Assembly: GCA_933228675.1 (NCBI GenBank) | Contig: OW121744.1 | Span: forward strand, 101,506,122 to 101,570,121 | DNA length: 64,000 nt | Source: Stomorhina lunata | Lineage: Eukaryota; Arthropoda; Insecta; Diptera; Rhiniidae | Direction: 5' to 3' | Part shown: piece by piece, positions 37,301-45,673 of the stretch | Position numbering within the stretch: position 1 is the first letter of the stretch | Layout of the letters: every line of letters starts with the position of its first letter | Position numbers and translations under genes: made by a program | The notes under the pieces: model-generated | The model's database searches: none | Told to the model about the DNA's origin: nothing | Seen by the model: only the letters and a program-made list of their open reading frames with translations

Positions 37301-38763
37301 GGTCCTTCTAATTTACCTGCCTTTTCACTAAACATGTCACGATATTTTGACAGTACGGCCTGCAAGTTCTGCTGTTGAGTTGCGTTAAGAGAAGGCGACG
37401 CCATTCTTATGGAATTAACTTTTTCTGAGGTTGAAAATAATTCCGACCAATTGATTTCATTGACGAAATGTGTGATCCACTCCCTTCCGAATAATGGATC
37501 AAATTCACCATCCATGACATATAGGTTCAACTTCCGAACAGTATTACCTAATCTTACCAAAACGGGTACACGACCTAGACACGGTATTGGGTGGCCTGTG
37601 TAGCTAGAAAATTTCCTTTGGGTCTCACGGATACCATTATGCTTTATATTCTTCAGATATTTTTTTCCTATGATTCCACAAGGCGCGCCAGTATCTATCT
37701 CCATCTTAACTTCAATTCCATTTATATGTGCAGTGACCATTTTTTTCTTTGCCTGGTCACTTTTAACAAGATTGATGACACTGTATTCATTTACTGAATC
37801 ACAGTCGCTGTCTCCCTCACCATCTGTAATCCGGTTAGCTTTTGATTGACATACTTTTGCGATGTGTCCTTTTCTACCACAGGCAAAGCATGAAGAATCG
37901 CGAAATTTACATTGCTTGCGTGAATGGTTACCTCCACACCCATGACACGTTACCTGTCTTGTTTCATTATCGCCCGCTTTTGTTTGGTTACGAATAGATC
38001 TGTTAGGGAATGATTTCTTTTTCGTGTGAATTGGTGCATACCCGAGTTTGTTTGTTTGCTCTAAATGATTGTCTGGTAACGTTTTGACGCACGATGTAGT
38101 TTGGTGTGTCGCTTCCAAAGAATGAGCGATATCATATGCTTCATGGAAAGTACCTGGGTTTTTTGAAATAATTTCGTCGCATGATATTCTTGACTCGATA
38201 CCAAAAATTAATTGCTCAATAAGCATACGATCAATAAAATTACCATATTCACAGTAAACTGTTGCTTGTCTCAAGCGAAGAGCAAAATTGGCTACGGTTT
38301 CCCCTTTGTTTTGCGTTAGTTGCCGAAATTTTACACTTTCCGCATATTTGTTTCTTTTCTTGTCGAAATGTCCAATAAGGATTTTTTTAATTTCTTCATA
38401 TGTACAAGACTCTGGTGCTTTAGGGTGGATAAGACACTTGAGGGCTTCATTTAGTTTTATTCCCATGTGAACCCGCGCATAACTATTGTATTGAGACTCT
38501 GGTATTTTGCTGAGGTTAAGTGCCAAGTCAAAACGCTCAAAGTAATTTGCTACCGACGCGGACTCCGATGAATCTGTATATTCTCCAATACTGAATGGAG
38601 GAGGTTTTGGAACACTATTTGCTGAGGATTCTTGTGCACCATCCGATTGTGACCGTTGTGACATCGCCGAGACTGCTGCCAACGTTGCCTGTGATACAGC
38701 TTCCCGTAGAGCATCTGCAAACATAGTAGCCATTTGTTTGGTTTCCTCTTCACCAAGTGGCAT
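34387..38763 (-). CDS. Gag-Pol polyprotein of retrotransposon 1 (single frame, 1458 aa)
   Basis: One uninterrupted frame encodes the capsid and all enzymes. A retrotransposon Gag-type region spans about residues 60-220. Two zinc knuckles follow at about 273-305, one CX2CX3HX4C and one CX2CX4HX4C. The aspartic protease motif DTGA starts at D357. Reverse transcriptase has LDITDAY (D592) and FFDD (D655-D656) instead of the usual YxDD. RNase H begins near TDAS (D801). Integrase has an HHCC zinc finger, then D1089, D1143 and E1180, with 36 rather than the usual 35 residues between the last two. The C-terminal tail of about 130 residues is rich in Ser, Thr and Pro. The ATG is 7 nt past the primer site and is the first available start. 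No frameshift separates gag from pol, so another mechanism must set the Gag:Pol ratio. No env gene. Confidence 0.96.
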   Translation of the reverse strand: MPLGEEETKQMATMFADALREAVSQATLAAVSAMSQRSQSDGAQESSANSVPKPPPFSIGEYTDSSESASVANYFERFDLALNLSKIPESQYNSYARVHMGIKLNEALKCLIHPKAPESCTYEEIKKILIGHFDKKRNKYAESVKFRQLTQNKGETVANFALRLRQATVYCEYGNFIDRMLIEQLIFGIESRISCDEIISKNPGTFHEAYDIAHSLEATHQTTSCVKTLPDNHLEQTNKLGYAPIHTKKKSFPNRSIRNQTKAGDNETRQVTCHGCGGNHSRKQCKFRDSSCFACGRKGHIAKVCQSKANRITDGEGDSDCDSVNEYSVINLVKSDQAKKKMVTAHINGIEVKMEIDTGAPCGIIGKKYLKNIKHNGIRETQRKFSSYTGHPIPCLGRVPVLVRLGNTVRKLNLYVMDGEFDPLFGREWITHFVNEINWSELFSTSEKVNSIRMASPSLNATQQQNLQAVLSKYRDMFSEKAGKLEGPPAKLHLKPDATPIFAKAREIPLALRDVYAAEIDAKIASGIYRKVEFSEWASPTHVVAKKNGKIRITGNYKPTLNPRMIIDEHPIPKAEMLLNKMNNSKLFCHLDITDAYSHLTIDDEFANALTLNTPTHGLIRPTRAVYGAANIPAIWQRRMEQVLLGLPNVCSFFDDILIYASNFEELLITLQNTLDRLKQNGLRLNREKCVFAAPTVEFLGHKIDAKGIHKSDSHIKAVKDAPKPSSVEELQLFLGKACYYSSFISNLSTRNHALREMFKKEPFQWTPEGNQAYEDIKKSLISSEVLMSYNPNLPLLLATDASKVGLGAVLSHRLENGLERPIAYASRALSTTEQKYPQMDREALAIIWAVQKFFLYLYARHWTLITDHKPLAQILHPHKSLPILCISRMSNYADFLANFDFEVIFKPTKSNANADFCSRAIKGQAINQVNFVEDSDFWIHDEFDNFIVNQIQQLPIRAKKIAKETLVDEHLGAIVKHLDAGKNLQRLGYKSPENNYKLMNGCLLFEHRVVIPESLRQKILKDLHSGHLGIVKMKGLARSFVYWPGIDADVENMALSCENCAKNSHNPPKCTDHHWQYPKGPWERVHIDYAGPFAGSMLLIVSDAYSKWLEVKPTTSITSSTTIGILDELFATYGVPVTLVSDNGTNFTSNEFKHFLERVGVQFHKLTAPYHPSTNGQAERAVQTVKNALKAMETTKSTLKENINEFLRQYRIAPHSTTGQSPAKLFLGRSLRSRLDLVFPRNIAETINEEQFIRNNPTYRSFHQGQAIWFLSNNQKMDKWLSGIISQKRGSLHYEISFQGKRYKRHIDQIKNRVQRDQNNSEERYNPSQWDYPRRFSSHQRSASPSQETTYNSAGSESPNLPSILTPCANTGAARSQLSIGAQLSTSTPTSLTPSNIASPSPFDANTAIPARSTPTPLNTQREPHLLFAPSRATTTPTSQPLRRSTRVRKQRLRFSP

Positions 38764-38770
38764 TTTAAAA

Positions 38771-38784
38771 CACTTCTGACACCA
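38771..38784 (-). other. Primer-binding site, tRNA-Leu type
   Basis: The minus strand reads TGGTGTCAGAAGTG one base inside the 5' LTR. It is complementary to the 3' end CACTTCTGACA plus CCA of a fly tRNA-Leu as I remember it. The 14-nt match and the TGG start fit a minus-strand primer site. Confidence 0.8.
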
Positions 38785-38785
38785 C

Positions 38786-38964
38786 TTTTATATCCTTAAC
38801 AAATAAAAGAGTTGGAATTACTTTAGTTTAATTCATTTATTTTACTGATAGAAATGGAAGTATAAAAATGTGGTTTTGTTACATGAGTAACGTGACGTTA
38901 ACAATAACGAAGTTTTCAATGTTGCCAACACGTTTTAAATTAGTAGACGATTTGATACACAACA
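38786..38964 (-). repeat. 5' LTR of retrotransposon 1
   Basis: The upstream LTR on the minus strand, the same length and apparently the same sequence as 34184-34362. Element transcription should start here. I could not identify a convincing TATA box or initiator. Confidence 0.93.
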
Positions 38965-38969
38965 GTATA
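38965..38969. repeat. Target-site duplication GTATA, right copy
   Basis: Matches 34179-34183. The inferred empty site reads AATTGTATATAAAACG. Confidence 0.85.
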
Positions 38970-39785
38970 TAAAACGAACTTTTTATAACTATAAAATAAA
39001 TTTAAAGTAAACAAATTTTTATAATTAGACTAAAAAAGTTCATTGTAAGAGTAGTTCAAAAATATTTTGAACATTTTTTTTTCTAATCACTCTGACAGAA
39101 AAGACTTTTTAAACTCATCACCCTATAACTTTGTATTTTCCAGACCCTATTCAAAACTTCCCCTTTTTGTTTTTGCTATGACTTTATTTTTAACTTTAAG
39201 CACCTAAAATTACCCTTCATCCACTTGGATCTAATAAAATCAAACTTTATCGATCAATGAATCAGTTCATTCTAAAACTCACTCATTTGATTACTCACAC
39301 ACACACACACTCACATAGTTACATCCAACCGGAAATCAAATGTTATAAAACTACAGCTTTCATGTTATTTTTTGGCCACAAAATTTACCTTTCGTTAACA
39401 AGTTATTTAGAGTAAAAAGCATAGGAATTCTAGCAAAACTGCTTGCGTGTCTAAGGGAAATCAAAAAATCTATGTAAGTTCGAAAAAGGGGGTAAAATTT
39501 TGAAAACAAAATGAAAAAAGAAAACAACCTGTAACAAAATGTTAAAAGTTGTTTATTTAAAAGATTACGATAAACACATTAAACATTTATAAAACATGCC
39601 AAAGTCAATAAATAAATCAATGATAAATTTCAGAAAACATGAAGCTTTTGAAGGAGGGTATAAGTTTAAAAGTAAACACGAATTTCTAATCAATAGTTTT
39701 GAGAAAAAAAGGTTAAAAATCGAATTAAAAAGTTAGGAAATACACCAATACACAATGTCTGTATATAGAAAGGGGGAGGTAGCAG
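38970..39785. other. Spacer with a CA microsatellite
   Basis: AT-rich sequence with a (CA)n run at about 39296-39310. No gene or element recognised. Confidence 0.6.
39296..39310. repeat. (CA)n microsatellite
   Basis: A dinucleotide run of about 15 bases. Confidence 0.85.
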
Positions 39786-40435
39786 AAGAAATTAAAGTAT
39801 TATAACTATGCACGATTGGAAATAGGAGTTTAATAAAGACTCACGATTGGAAATTGGTGTATTTTAAAGACTCACGATTGAAAATATGTGTATTATAGAG
39901 ACCAACGATTGAAAATTGAAGAATTTTAAAGATTGGAAATCGGAGTTTTTTCAAGACCTTCGATTGAAAGTTAGAGTATTATAAAGATACACGATTGGAA
40001 ATTGGAGTATTTTCAAGACAAACGTTTGGAAGTTAAAGCATTATAAAGACCCACGATTAGAAATTGGAGTATTATAAAGAAAATTAATGTATTTTAAAGA
40101 CCCACAATTGGAGTATTATAAAGACCTACGATTTAAAATTTGAGTATTATAAAAACCCGTGATTAGAAATCGGAGTAACTTTATAGACTCACGATTAAAA
40201 ATTGGAGTACTTTAAAGTCCCAGATTCGGAAATTTTAGTATTATAAACATCCACAAGAGGAAATTGGTGTAGTATAAAGACCTACGCTTAGAAATTGGAG
40301 TATTATAAAGACCCACGGTTAGAAATTGGAGAATCTTGAAGACCCACATTTGAAAAACTTGGTAATAAAAAGACTTATGAATGAAAAATTGGAGTATTAT
40401 AAAGACCCACGATTGATATTGGAATATTTAAAAAT
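39786..40435 (-). repeat. Family E 31-bp array, inverted block
   Basis: Units read AAAGACCCACGATTGGAAAT then TGGAGTATTAT on the plus strand, the reverse complement of the family E units at 29130-33735. About 20 units, diverged and with several partial units. Together with the main block it flanks retrotransposon 1 in inverted orientation. Confidence 0.92.
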
Positions 40436-40439
40436 CCAT

Positions 40440-41411
40440 TTTTTTTAAACATTTTTATCAAAAGTTTTTCTTTAGAAAATCTTTTTACTATCCTTTTTTT
40501 TACATAAAAAAATTTAAAACAAAAAGTTTTCTATAGAAAATCAAAAATATCAATTATATTTCTATCAAAATTTTGTTTATCAAAAATTTTTCTATACAAA
40601 ATTTTTACTATAAAAAATTTTTTTATCAAAAATTTTTTTATAAAATTTTTTTTCTATAGAAATTTTTTTATCAAAAATGTTCCTATAAAAAATTTTTTTG
40701 TCAAATTTTTTTCTATAAAAAATTTTTTGATAAAAATTTTTTCTATAAAAAAAAATTTTATTAAAAATTTTTCTATAGAAAATATTTTTATCAAAAATTT
40801 TTCTGTAGAAAATTTTTTTATCAAAAATTTTTCTATAGAAAATTTTTTTAATACAAAATTTTATTACCAAACATTTTTCTACTTTTTATAAAAAATTTTT
40901 CTATAAAAAACTTTTTCTGTAGTTAATTTTTTGTCAAAAATTTTTGTATAGAAAATTTTATTACCAAAAATTTTTCGATAGGATATTTTTATGAAAAATT
41001 TTCTATAAATTTAAGAATATTTTTTATCAAAAATTTTTCTATAGAAAATTTTCATCAAAAATTTTTCTATAAAAAATTTTTTGTCAAAAATTTTTCTATA
41101 TTTTTTTATAATTTTTTTATAAAAAAATTTTCTATTGAAATTTTTTTTATCAAAAATTTTTCTATAGAAAATTATTTAAACAAAACTTTTTCTACAGAAA
41201 ATTTTTCTTTAGAGATTTTTTTATCAAAAATTTTTTTATTAAACATTTTTCTATAGAAAATTATTTTAACAAAATTATTTTAACAAAACTTAAAAAATTT
41301 TTTGATAAAAATTTTTTCTTTAAAAAAAATTTTTATTAAAAATTTTTCTATAGAAAATATTTTTATCAAAAGTTTTTCTGTAGAAAATTTTTTTATCAAA
41401 AATTTTTCTAT
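40440..41411 (+). repeat. Family F array, part left of retrotransposon 2
   Basis: Units combine TTTTTCTATAGAAAATTTTT with TTATCAAAAA at a period of about 30 bp. The array is interrupted by retrotransposon 2 at 41412 and resumes at 48177. Segment 40715-41285 is repeated, with a few percent difference, by 41290-41411 joined to 48181-48616. Confidence 0.92.
41408..41411. repeat. Target-site duplication CTAT, left copy
   Basis: CTAT precedes the LTR at 41412 and matches 48177-48180. It is part of the CTATAG palindrome centre of a family F unit. Confidence 0.88.
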
Positions 41412-41820
41412 TGTAAATAAAAGTTTTTATTATTTTGTTTATTTAGCCCTGTGCGACTAAAACGCATAGTTAGGCTGATATTTATTGAATGTCTTTAGCT
41501 TAAAATTATTCCGAATTTTATACATATTATTTGCTGATCAAGCAATTATGTTGACAGTGGAAGGTATAGCGGTTTGATATTGAGAATTTCAACAATTCCC
41601 AAGAATATCAAAAGACGAACATTTCCAACACTAAAAGTGTTGATAGTATTAATTGTTTAACTGCAAACGCAAGCAAATTGATCGTTGCTTTAGTTAACCC
41701 AGCATAAGTGCTAGCAACGTTGTATGCGTGTGTATGTACGTCATTAATAATTATTGTTTTGGTAATAAAAGAATTGCTGCCAATATGTGTCGGCAATATA
41801 GACATCATGAACACGCTACA
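41412..41820 (-). repeat. 3' LTR of retrotransposon 2
   Basis: 409 bp, reading the same as 47768-48176. On the minus strand it starts TGTAGCGTGTTC and ends CTTTTATTTACA, with canonical TG and CA termini. A TATAAAA box lies on the minus strand at 41516-41522 and AATAAA at 41481-41486, about 35 nt downstream. A 68-codon frame inside the LTR has no recognised product. Confidence 0.95.
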
Positions 41821-41830
41821 CCTCCCTTTT
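41821..41830 (-). other. Polypurine tract of retrotransposon 2
   Basis: The minus strand reads AAAAGGGAGG directly before the TG of the 3' LTR, a classic uninterrupted purine primer for plus-strand synthesis. Confidence 0.85.
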
Positions 41831-41930
41831 ACGGAAGAATGTTCATATAACTGAGAGTTCTATGGACATTCTTTACATTAATAGAAAATAATTCTTATAA
41901 ATAGTTTTATTTTAGTTATTATTGTATTAG

Positions 41931-41981
41931 TTTTTTTTTTTTTTGTTTTTTTTTTTTTTTTTTTTATTTTTTTTTTTTTTT
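41931..41981 (-). other. A-rich tract after pol in retrotransposon 2
   Basis: About 51 bases that are T on the plus strand apart from one G and one A, so nearly pure A in the element transcript. It lies between the pol stop and the polypurine tract. Confidence 0.85.
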
Positions 41982-42004
41982 ATTATTTGATTTGGGGTGA
42001 GGCC

Positions 42005-45000
42005 TCAATGCTTATTATATAACTTAATTCTATTCTTATGAACTATTTGTTCCTTATTAGTTATTTTATCCATTATTGTTACATTATTTCTTAAATCTAA
42101 ATTCTCTATTTCATATGGACCCTTATAAGCTTCTTCTAACTTATGTCCTGCTTCATTTTTAAGCAGAACTAAATCTCCTATTTTAAAGTTATAATCTATT
42201 ATACCCTTATCATAGTTATCTTTTTGCTTAAGTTTATTTATATCTAGTAATTGTTTAGCTCTTTTAAGTGCTACTTCTAATCTATATTTCGCTTCCTTAG
42301 AGTAATTTTCTACATTGTATAATGGTGCAACTCTATCTACCTCCTTGAAATCTTTAAAATTATTAGGACTTTTACTGAAAACCAGTTCGTAAGGACAATA
42401 ATTATGTACAGTTGATGGTGTCGTGTTAAAACAGTAAGTAAAATACCTAAGCCATTCATCCCAATCGTCCTTGTCTATTGATATATAGGAACGTACATAC
42501 TCATTAAAAGTTCTATGAGTTCTTTCTATTGTACCTAAAGTCTGGTGATGATATGCTGTCGATGTTAATTTTTCAACTTTCAATAGGCTGCATAGTTCAG
42601 TCAGTACAGAGTTTTTGTATTCTGTACCCATGTCCGAAATGAACGTCTTCATTGGTCCATAGGTAAGTACAAAATTTTCAAATATCGCTTTAGCGACTGT
42701 TTTTGCAGATTTATCTGGTATTGGTACCGTTACCAAATATTTCGTTAGGTCGCATATTAATGTAATTGCATATTCGTTTCCATTAATTGATCTAGGAAAC
42801 GGTCCGATTGTATCTACATACACCGTATCAAATGGCTTGACAGGCGTTTCTGTGAGAATCATCGGGCTTTTAATATGTTTAGTAGTTTTCGCAACTTGAC
42901 ATTTGTGACATGCTTTTACGTATTTGGCAATGTCTTTTGTCATATTTTTCCAGTAAAAGTGTCTTTTTATTTTTTCGGTAGTTCTAAACACCCCACAATG
43001 TCCTCCTTCAATCGGGTCATCGTGGTATTTCAGCATTACTTCTAGAATTGCCTTGGCATTCTTATTATTGATTATGGTTACTTTGTTTAATAGCGCTATT
43101 TTAATTTTATGTAATACCTTATTGCCCATACTTTTAAATTCTTCAGCTGATATATTTTCAAATATTTTCTCACTAGGTGCTAGTTGTAATTTATTAATGC
43201 ATAATTTACTGGCCACTTCTTCGAGCCTAGAGAAGAATTGTCTTAAGTCAAGTTTCTCTTTAGTAAATAAATCATCAATTTTTATTCTAGCTAAAATAGT
43301 TTTTCCTTTCTTAATATAACTTTTATTAGGAAAAATCTTTAATTTATAATATTTTCTGACGTCAGTATTCTTAATTGGTATATATATTTTGGGCTCATCA
43401 ATTTTGTTTGTTTCATGCTGATTTATTATACCTCTATTATCTTTGTATTTTGTCATCGATCTTGTCGTGACTTTTAATACACTTGATACTGTTTTGTTAA
43501 TGTCTTTCAAATCATTTATTGAAATTCGCGACAATGCGTCGGCGATATAATTTTCTTTCCCCCGAAGGTATTCAACTGTAAAATCATATTCTTCCAGATC
43601 CAGTCTCATTCTTGTCAACTTGGAACTGGGATTTTTCATTGAGAATAAATAAGAAAGTGGTCGGTGATCGGTTCGGACCAGGAAATGTCTTCCATAAATA
43701 TATGGTCTGAAATGTGTGATAGCCCAGTGTATGGCAGTTAATTCCTGCTCAATGGTTGATTTATTACTTTCTCCCTTGGTAAATGTTTTTGAAGCGTACG
43801 ATATTGGTAGCTGTTTACCTTCATATTCTTGAGTAAGGACTGCCCCACACGCGTGTTTACTTGCATCTGTTGTTATGCAAAATTCTTTAGTAAAATCAGG
43901 ATACTGTAGAAGAGTGGGTTTTATTAAAGCTTTCTTTAAGTAGTTAAATGCAAACTCACAATCCTTTGTCCATTCAAAAGGTACACCTTTTCTAGATAAG
44001 CGTGTAAGATGCCTGGAATACTCAGAGAAATTTTTAATAAATCTTCGGTAATAGTTACAAAATGCGATAAACCTTTTGGCGCTATCTGCGTCCTTAGGCG
44101 TCGGATAATTTTCTATCACCGAGTATTTACTGTCGTCTGGTAGTATTCCTTTATCAGTACACTTGTGGCCTAGATAGGTAACTTCTCTCATGAAAAATGA
44201 ACATTTCTCTGGATGTAGCTTTAGATTGTATTTTCGACAAAGATTAAAAACATCACTTAAGTTGGAAAACATATGCTTCTCAGAACATCCTAATACGACC
44301 AAATCGTCCATGTATAGGAATGCCTGGTCTGGTTTTAAACCACTAAATGCCAGTGTCATCATCCTTTGAAAGGAATTAGGTGCGATTTTTAAGCCATAGG
44401 GGAGTCTAGTAAATCTGTACGAACCATTGTTTGTTGAGAATGACGTTAAGTCTCTCGAATTTTTATCCAAACCGATTTGGTGAAAACCCGACATCAAGTC
44501 TAAACAAGAAAAGTATTTTGCTCTGCCAAGTTGGTCTAGGATATCATCGATTCTAGGCAATGGGAATTTATCTGATATTAATTTTTTATTTATCTGCCTA
44601 TAATCTATCACTAGTCTCCACCTCTTTTCATTTGAACCTGGAAGTGATTTCTTTGGAACTAATAGAATTGGGCTGTTATATTCTGAGAACGATGGTTCAA
44701 CTATTTTGTTCTCTATTAGTGTCTTAACTTGGTTGCTAATTTCATCCTTATGTGAATTTGGTATACGGTAGTTCTTAATGTATACCGGTTGTGTATCTTT
44801 CAACCTCAGCTTTTGCTCATAGAAATTATTAGTTGATATTGCTTCTGTTTCTAAACCAAAAATATCGCTGTATTCTGTACACAGTTTAGTTAATGTTGTT
44901 TTAAATTGATCTGGGAAATTTTTCATTAGTAGGTTTAAAACTTTTGAATCTCTATTTTCTTTTTTATTTAAATTTTGTGTCATTATCTGGTAATCAGACA

Positions 45001-45637
45001 CATCTTCGGTTTGTATGTTATCTTGTTTAATTGTAATTATATTATTAGTGGTATTTAAAAAGCGAATAAATGCATTATTTGATTTTACTAACATGTTTGG
45101 AATAAACACACCTGGTGCAACTTCTTGATTTGGAATAATTATATTAGTTTTAAGATTTACGAAGTTAATTTGTCGAATTACTTCCGATCTTGGGGGTAAT
45201 GAAATTTCGTTGTGGTTATTGTTTATCGGTATTGATATACTATGTGTCAAATTAGACGGCCGTAGGATAAAACAATTATCCTCATTATTAAAATCCAATA
45301 TGCAATTGTACCTTTTAATGAAGTCCATACCAATGATTCCATCACATGGTATAGGGAAATTGTTTTCTACTACTTGAAAGTAGTGTGGTACTAAAAAATT
45401 TTCTATTTTCATTTCTAGAAATATTTTCCCAAGTGACTGTATTTGTCCATGTCCTATTCCGCTAATTGTTGCTGTTTTATATGTATTTATTTGATTTAAG
45501 TCAAGATTCTTTAGCTTTACCAGTGAAATGTCGGCACCTGTGTCGACTAGTAATGATAATGTAGTGTTAATAATATCTGCATTGATTCGTATAAAGAAGC
45601 ATAAGTTGAGGTTTAAGTTATACACTTTGTGATTCAC
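42005..45637 (-). CDS. pol: Pol polyprotein of retrotransposon 2 (protease, RT, RNase H, integrase)
   Basis: This 1210-residue frame encodes the enzymes for copying and integration. The protease motif DTGAD begins at D32. Reverse transcriptase has YMDD at about 442-445, and RNase H starts near TTDAS (D591). Integrase has an N-terminal HHCC finger, then D942, D1002 and E1038, an exact DD35E spacing. The length and the sequence around SDMGTEY and the HHQT segment resemble Pol of Drosophila 412. There is no ATG at the start: the given boundary is a GTG codon and the open frame extends upstream to 45673, so the natural product is probably a Gag-Pol fusion made by -1 frameshifting. The frame ends about 185 bp before the 3' LTR, leaving no room for env. 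Confidence 0.95.
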   Translation of the reverse strand: MNHKVYNLNLNLCFFIRINADIINTTLSLLVDTGADISLVKLKNLDLNQINTYKTATISGIGHGQIQSLGKIFLEMKIENFLVPHYFQVVENNFPIPCDGIIGMDFIKRYNCILDFNNEDNCFILRPSNLTHSISIPINNNHNEISLPPRSEVIRQINFVNLKTNIIIPNQEVAPGVFIPNMLVKSNNAFIRFLNTTNNIITIKQDNIQTEDVSDYQIMTQNLNKKENRDSKVLNLLMKNFPDQFKTTLTKLCTEYSDIFGLETEAISTNNFYEQKLRLKDTQPVYIKNYRIPNSHKDEISNQVKTLIENKIVEPSFSEYNSPILLVPKKSLPGSNEKRWRLVIDYRQINKKLISDKFPLPRIDDILDQLGRAKYFSCLDLMSGFHQIGLDKNSRDLTSFSTNNGSYRFTRLPYGLKIAPNSFQRMMTLAFSGLKPDQAFLYMDDLVVLGCSEKHMFSNLSDVFNLCRKYNLKLHPEKCSFFMREVTYLGHKCTDKGILPDDSKYSVIENYPTPKDADSAKRFIAFCNYYRRFIKNFSEYSRHLTRLSRKGVPFEWTKDCEFAFNYLKKALIKPTLLQYPDFTKEFCITTDASKHACGAVLTQEYEGKQLPISYASKTFTKGESNKSTIEQELTAIHWAITHFRPYIYGRHFLVRTDHRPLSYLFSMKNPSSKLTRMRLDLEEYDFTVEYLRGKENYIADALSRISINDLKDINKTVSSVLKVTTRSMTKYKDNRGIINQHETNKIDEPKIYIPIKNTDVRKYYKLKIFPNKSYIKKGKTILARIKIDDLFTKEKLDLRQFFSRLEEVASKLCINKLQLAPSEKIFENISAEEFKSMGNKVLHKIKIALLNKVTIINNKNAKAILEVMLKYHDDPIEGGHCGVFRTTEKIKRHFYWKNMTKDIAKYVKACHKCQVAKTTKHIKSPMILTETPVKPFDTVYVDTIGPFPRSINGNEYAITLICDLTKYLVTVPIPDKSAKTVAKAIFENFVLTYGPMKTFISDMGTEYKNSVLTELCSLLKVEKLTSTAYHHQTLGTIERTHRTFNEYVRSYISIDKDDWDEWLRYFTYCFNTTPSTVHNYCPYELVFSKSPNNFKDFKEVDRVAPLYNVENYSKEAKYRLEVALKRAKQLLDINKLKQKDNYDKGIIDYNFKIGDLVLLKNEAGHKLEEAYKGPYEIENLDLRNNVTIMDKITNKEQIVHKNRIKLYNKH

Positions 45638-45673
45638 TGTGTTGAACCTAGGGGGTCTTCGGAGTTTTCCGAA
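45634..45673 (-). other. gag-pol overlap, candidate -1 frameshift region
   Basis: The gag frame stops with TGA at 45634-45636. The pol frame lies one base back and is open from just after a TAA at 45674-45676. A shift must occur within this window of about 40 nt. I see no canonical X XXY YYZ heptamer: GGAAAAC and CCCCCTA are the nearest candidates. The pol frame has no ATG here, which argues against reinitiation. Confidence 0.7.

Larger units (their letters stand above)
34184..38964 (-). mobile_element. Ty3/Gypsy LTR retrotransposon 1, complete, about 4.8 kb
   Basis: A complete minus-strand element bounded by 179-bp direct LTRs that I read as identical, with a 5-bp GTATA target duplication. 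Reading on the minus strand, the order is 5' LTR (TGTTGTGTATC start), tRNA-Leu-type primer site, one long Gag-Pol frame, purine-rich tract and 3' LTR. Identical LTRs, an open frame and intact ends suggest a very recent insertion that may still be competent. Domain order (protease, RT, RNase H, integrase) places it in Ty3/Gypsy. The short LTRs, fused frame and integrase style resemble the mag-like (K02A2.6-like) group, but that assignment is from memory of motifs. Confidence 0.95.

Noticed and set aside
34761..38756. Several 60-80-codon frames overlapping the Gag-Pol frame of retrotransposon 1
   Set aside because: Shadows of the real coding strand in other frames. The same holds for frames opposite gag and pol of retrotransposon 2 (43053-43319, 45639-46327).
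40592..40870. Lys/Ile/Phe-rich minus-strand frame, also at 48517-48897 and 21820-22011
   Set aside because: Low-complexity read-through of AT-rich arrays of families F and D.
41608..41814. 68-codon frame present in both LTRs of retrotransposon 2 (also 47964-48170)
   Set aside because: It lies wholly inside the LTR and has no recognisable domain; repetition is due to the LTR pair.
41821..42004. A possible env gene after pol in retrotransposon 2
   Set aside because: Only about 185 bp separate the pol stop and the LTR, mostly an A-rich tract and the polypurine tract. No frame fits.
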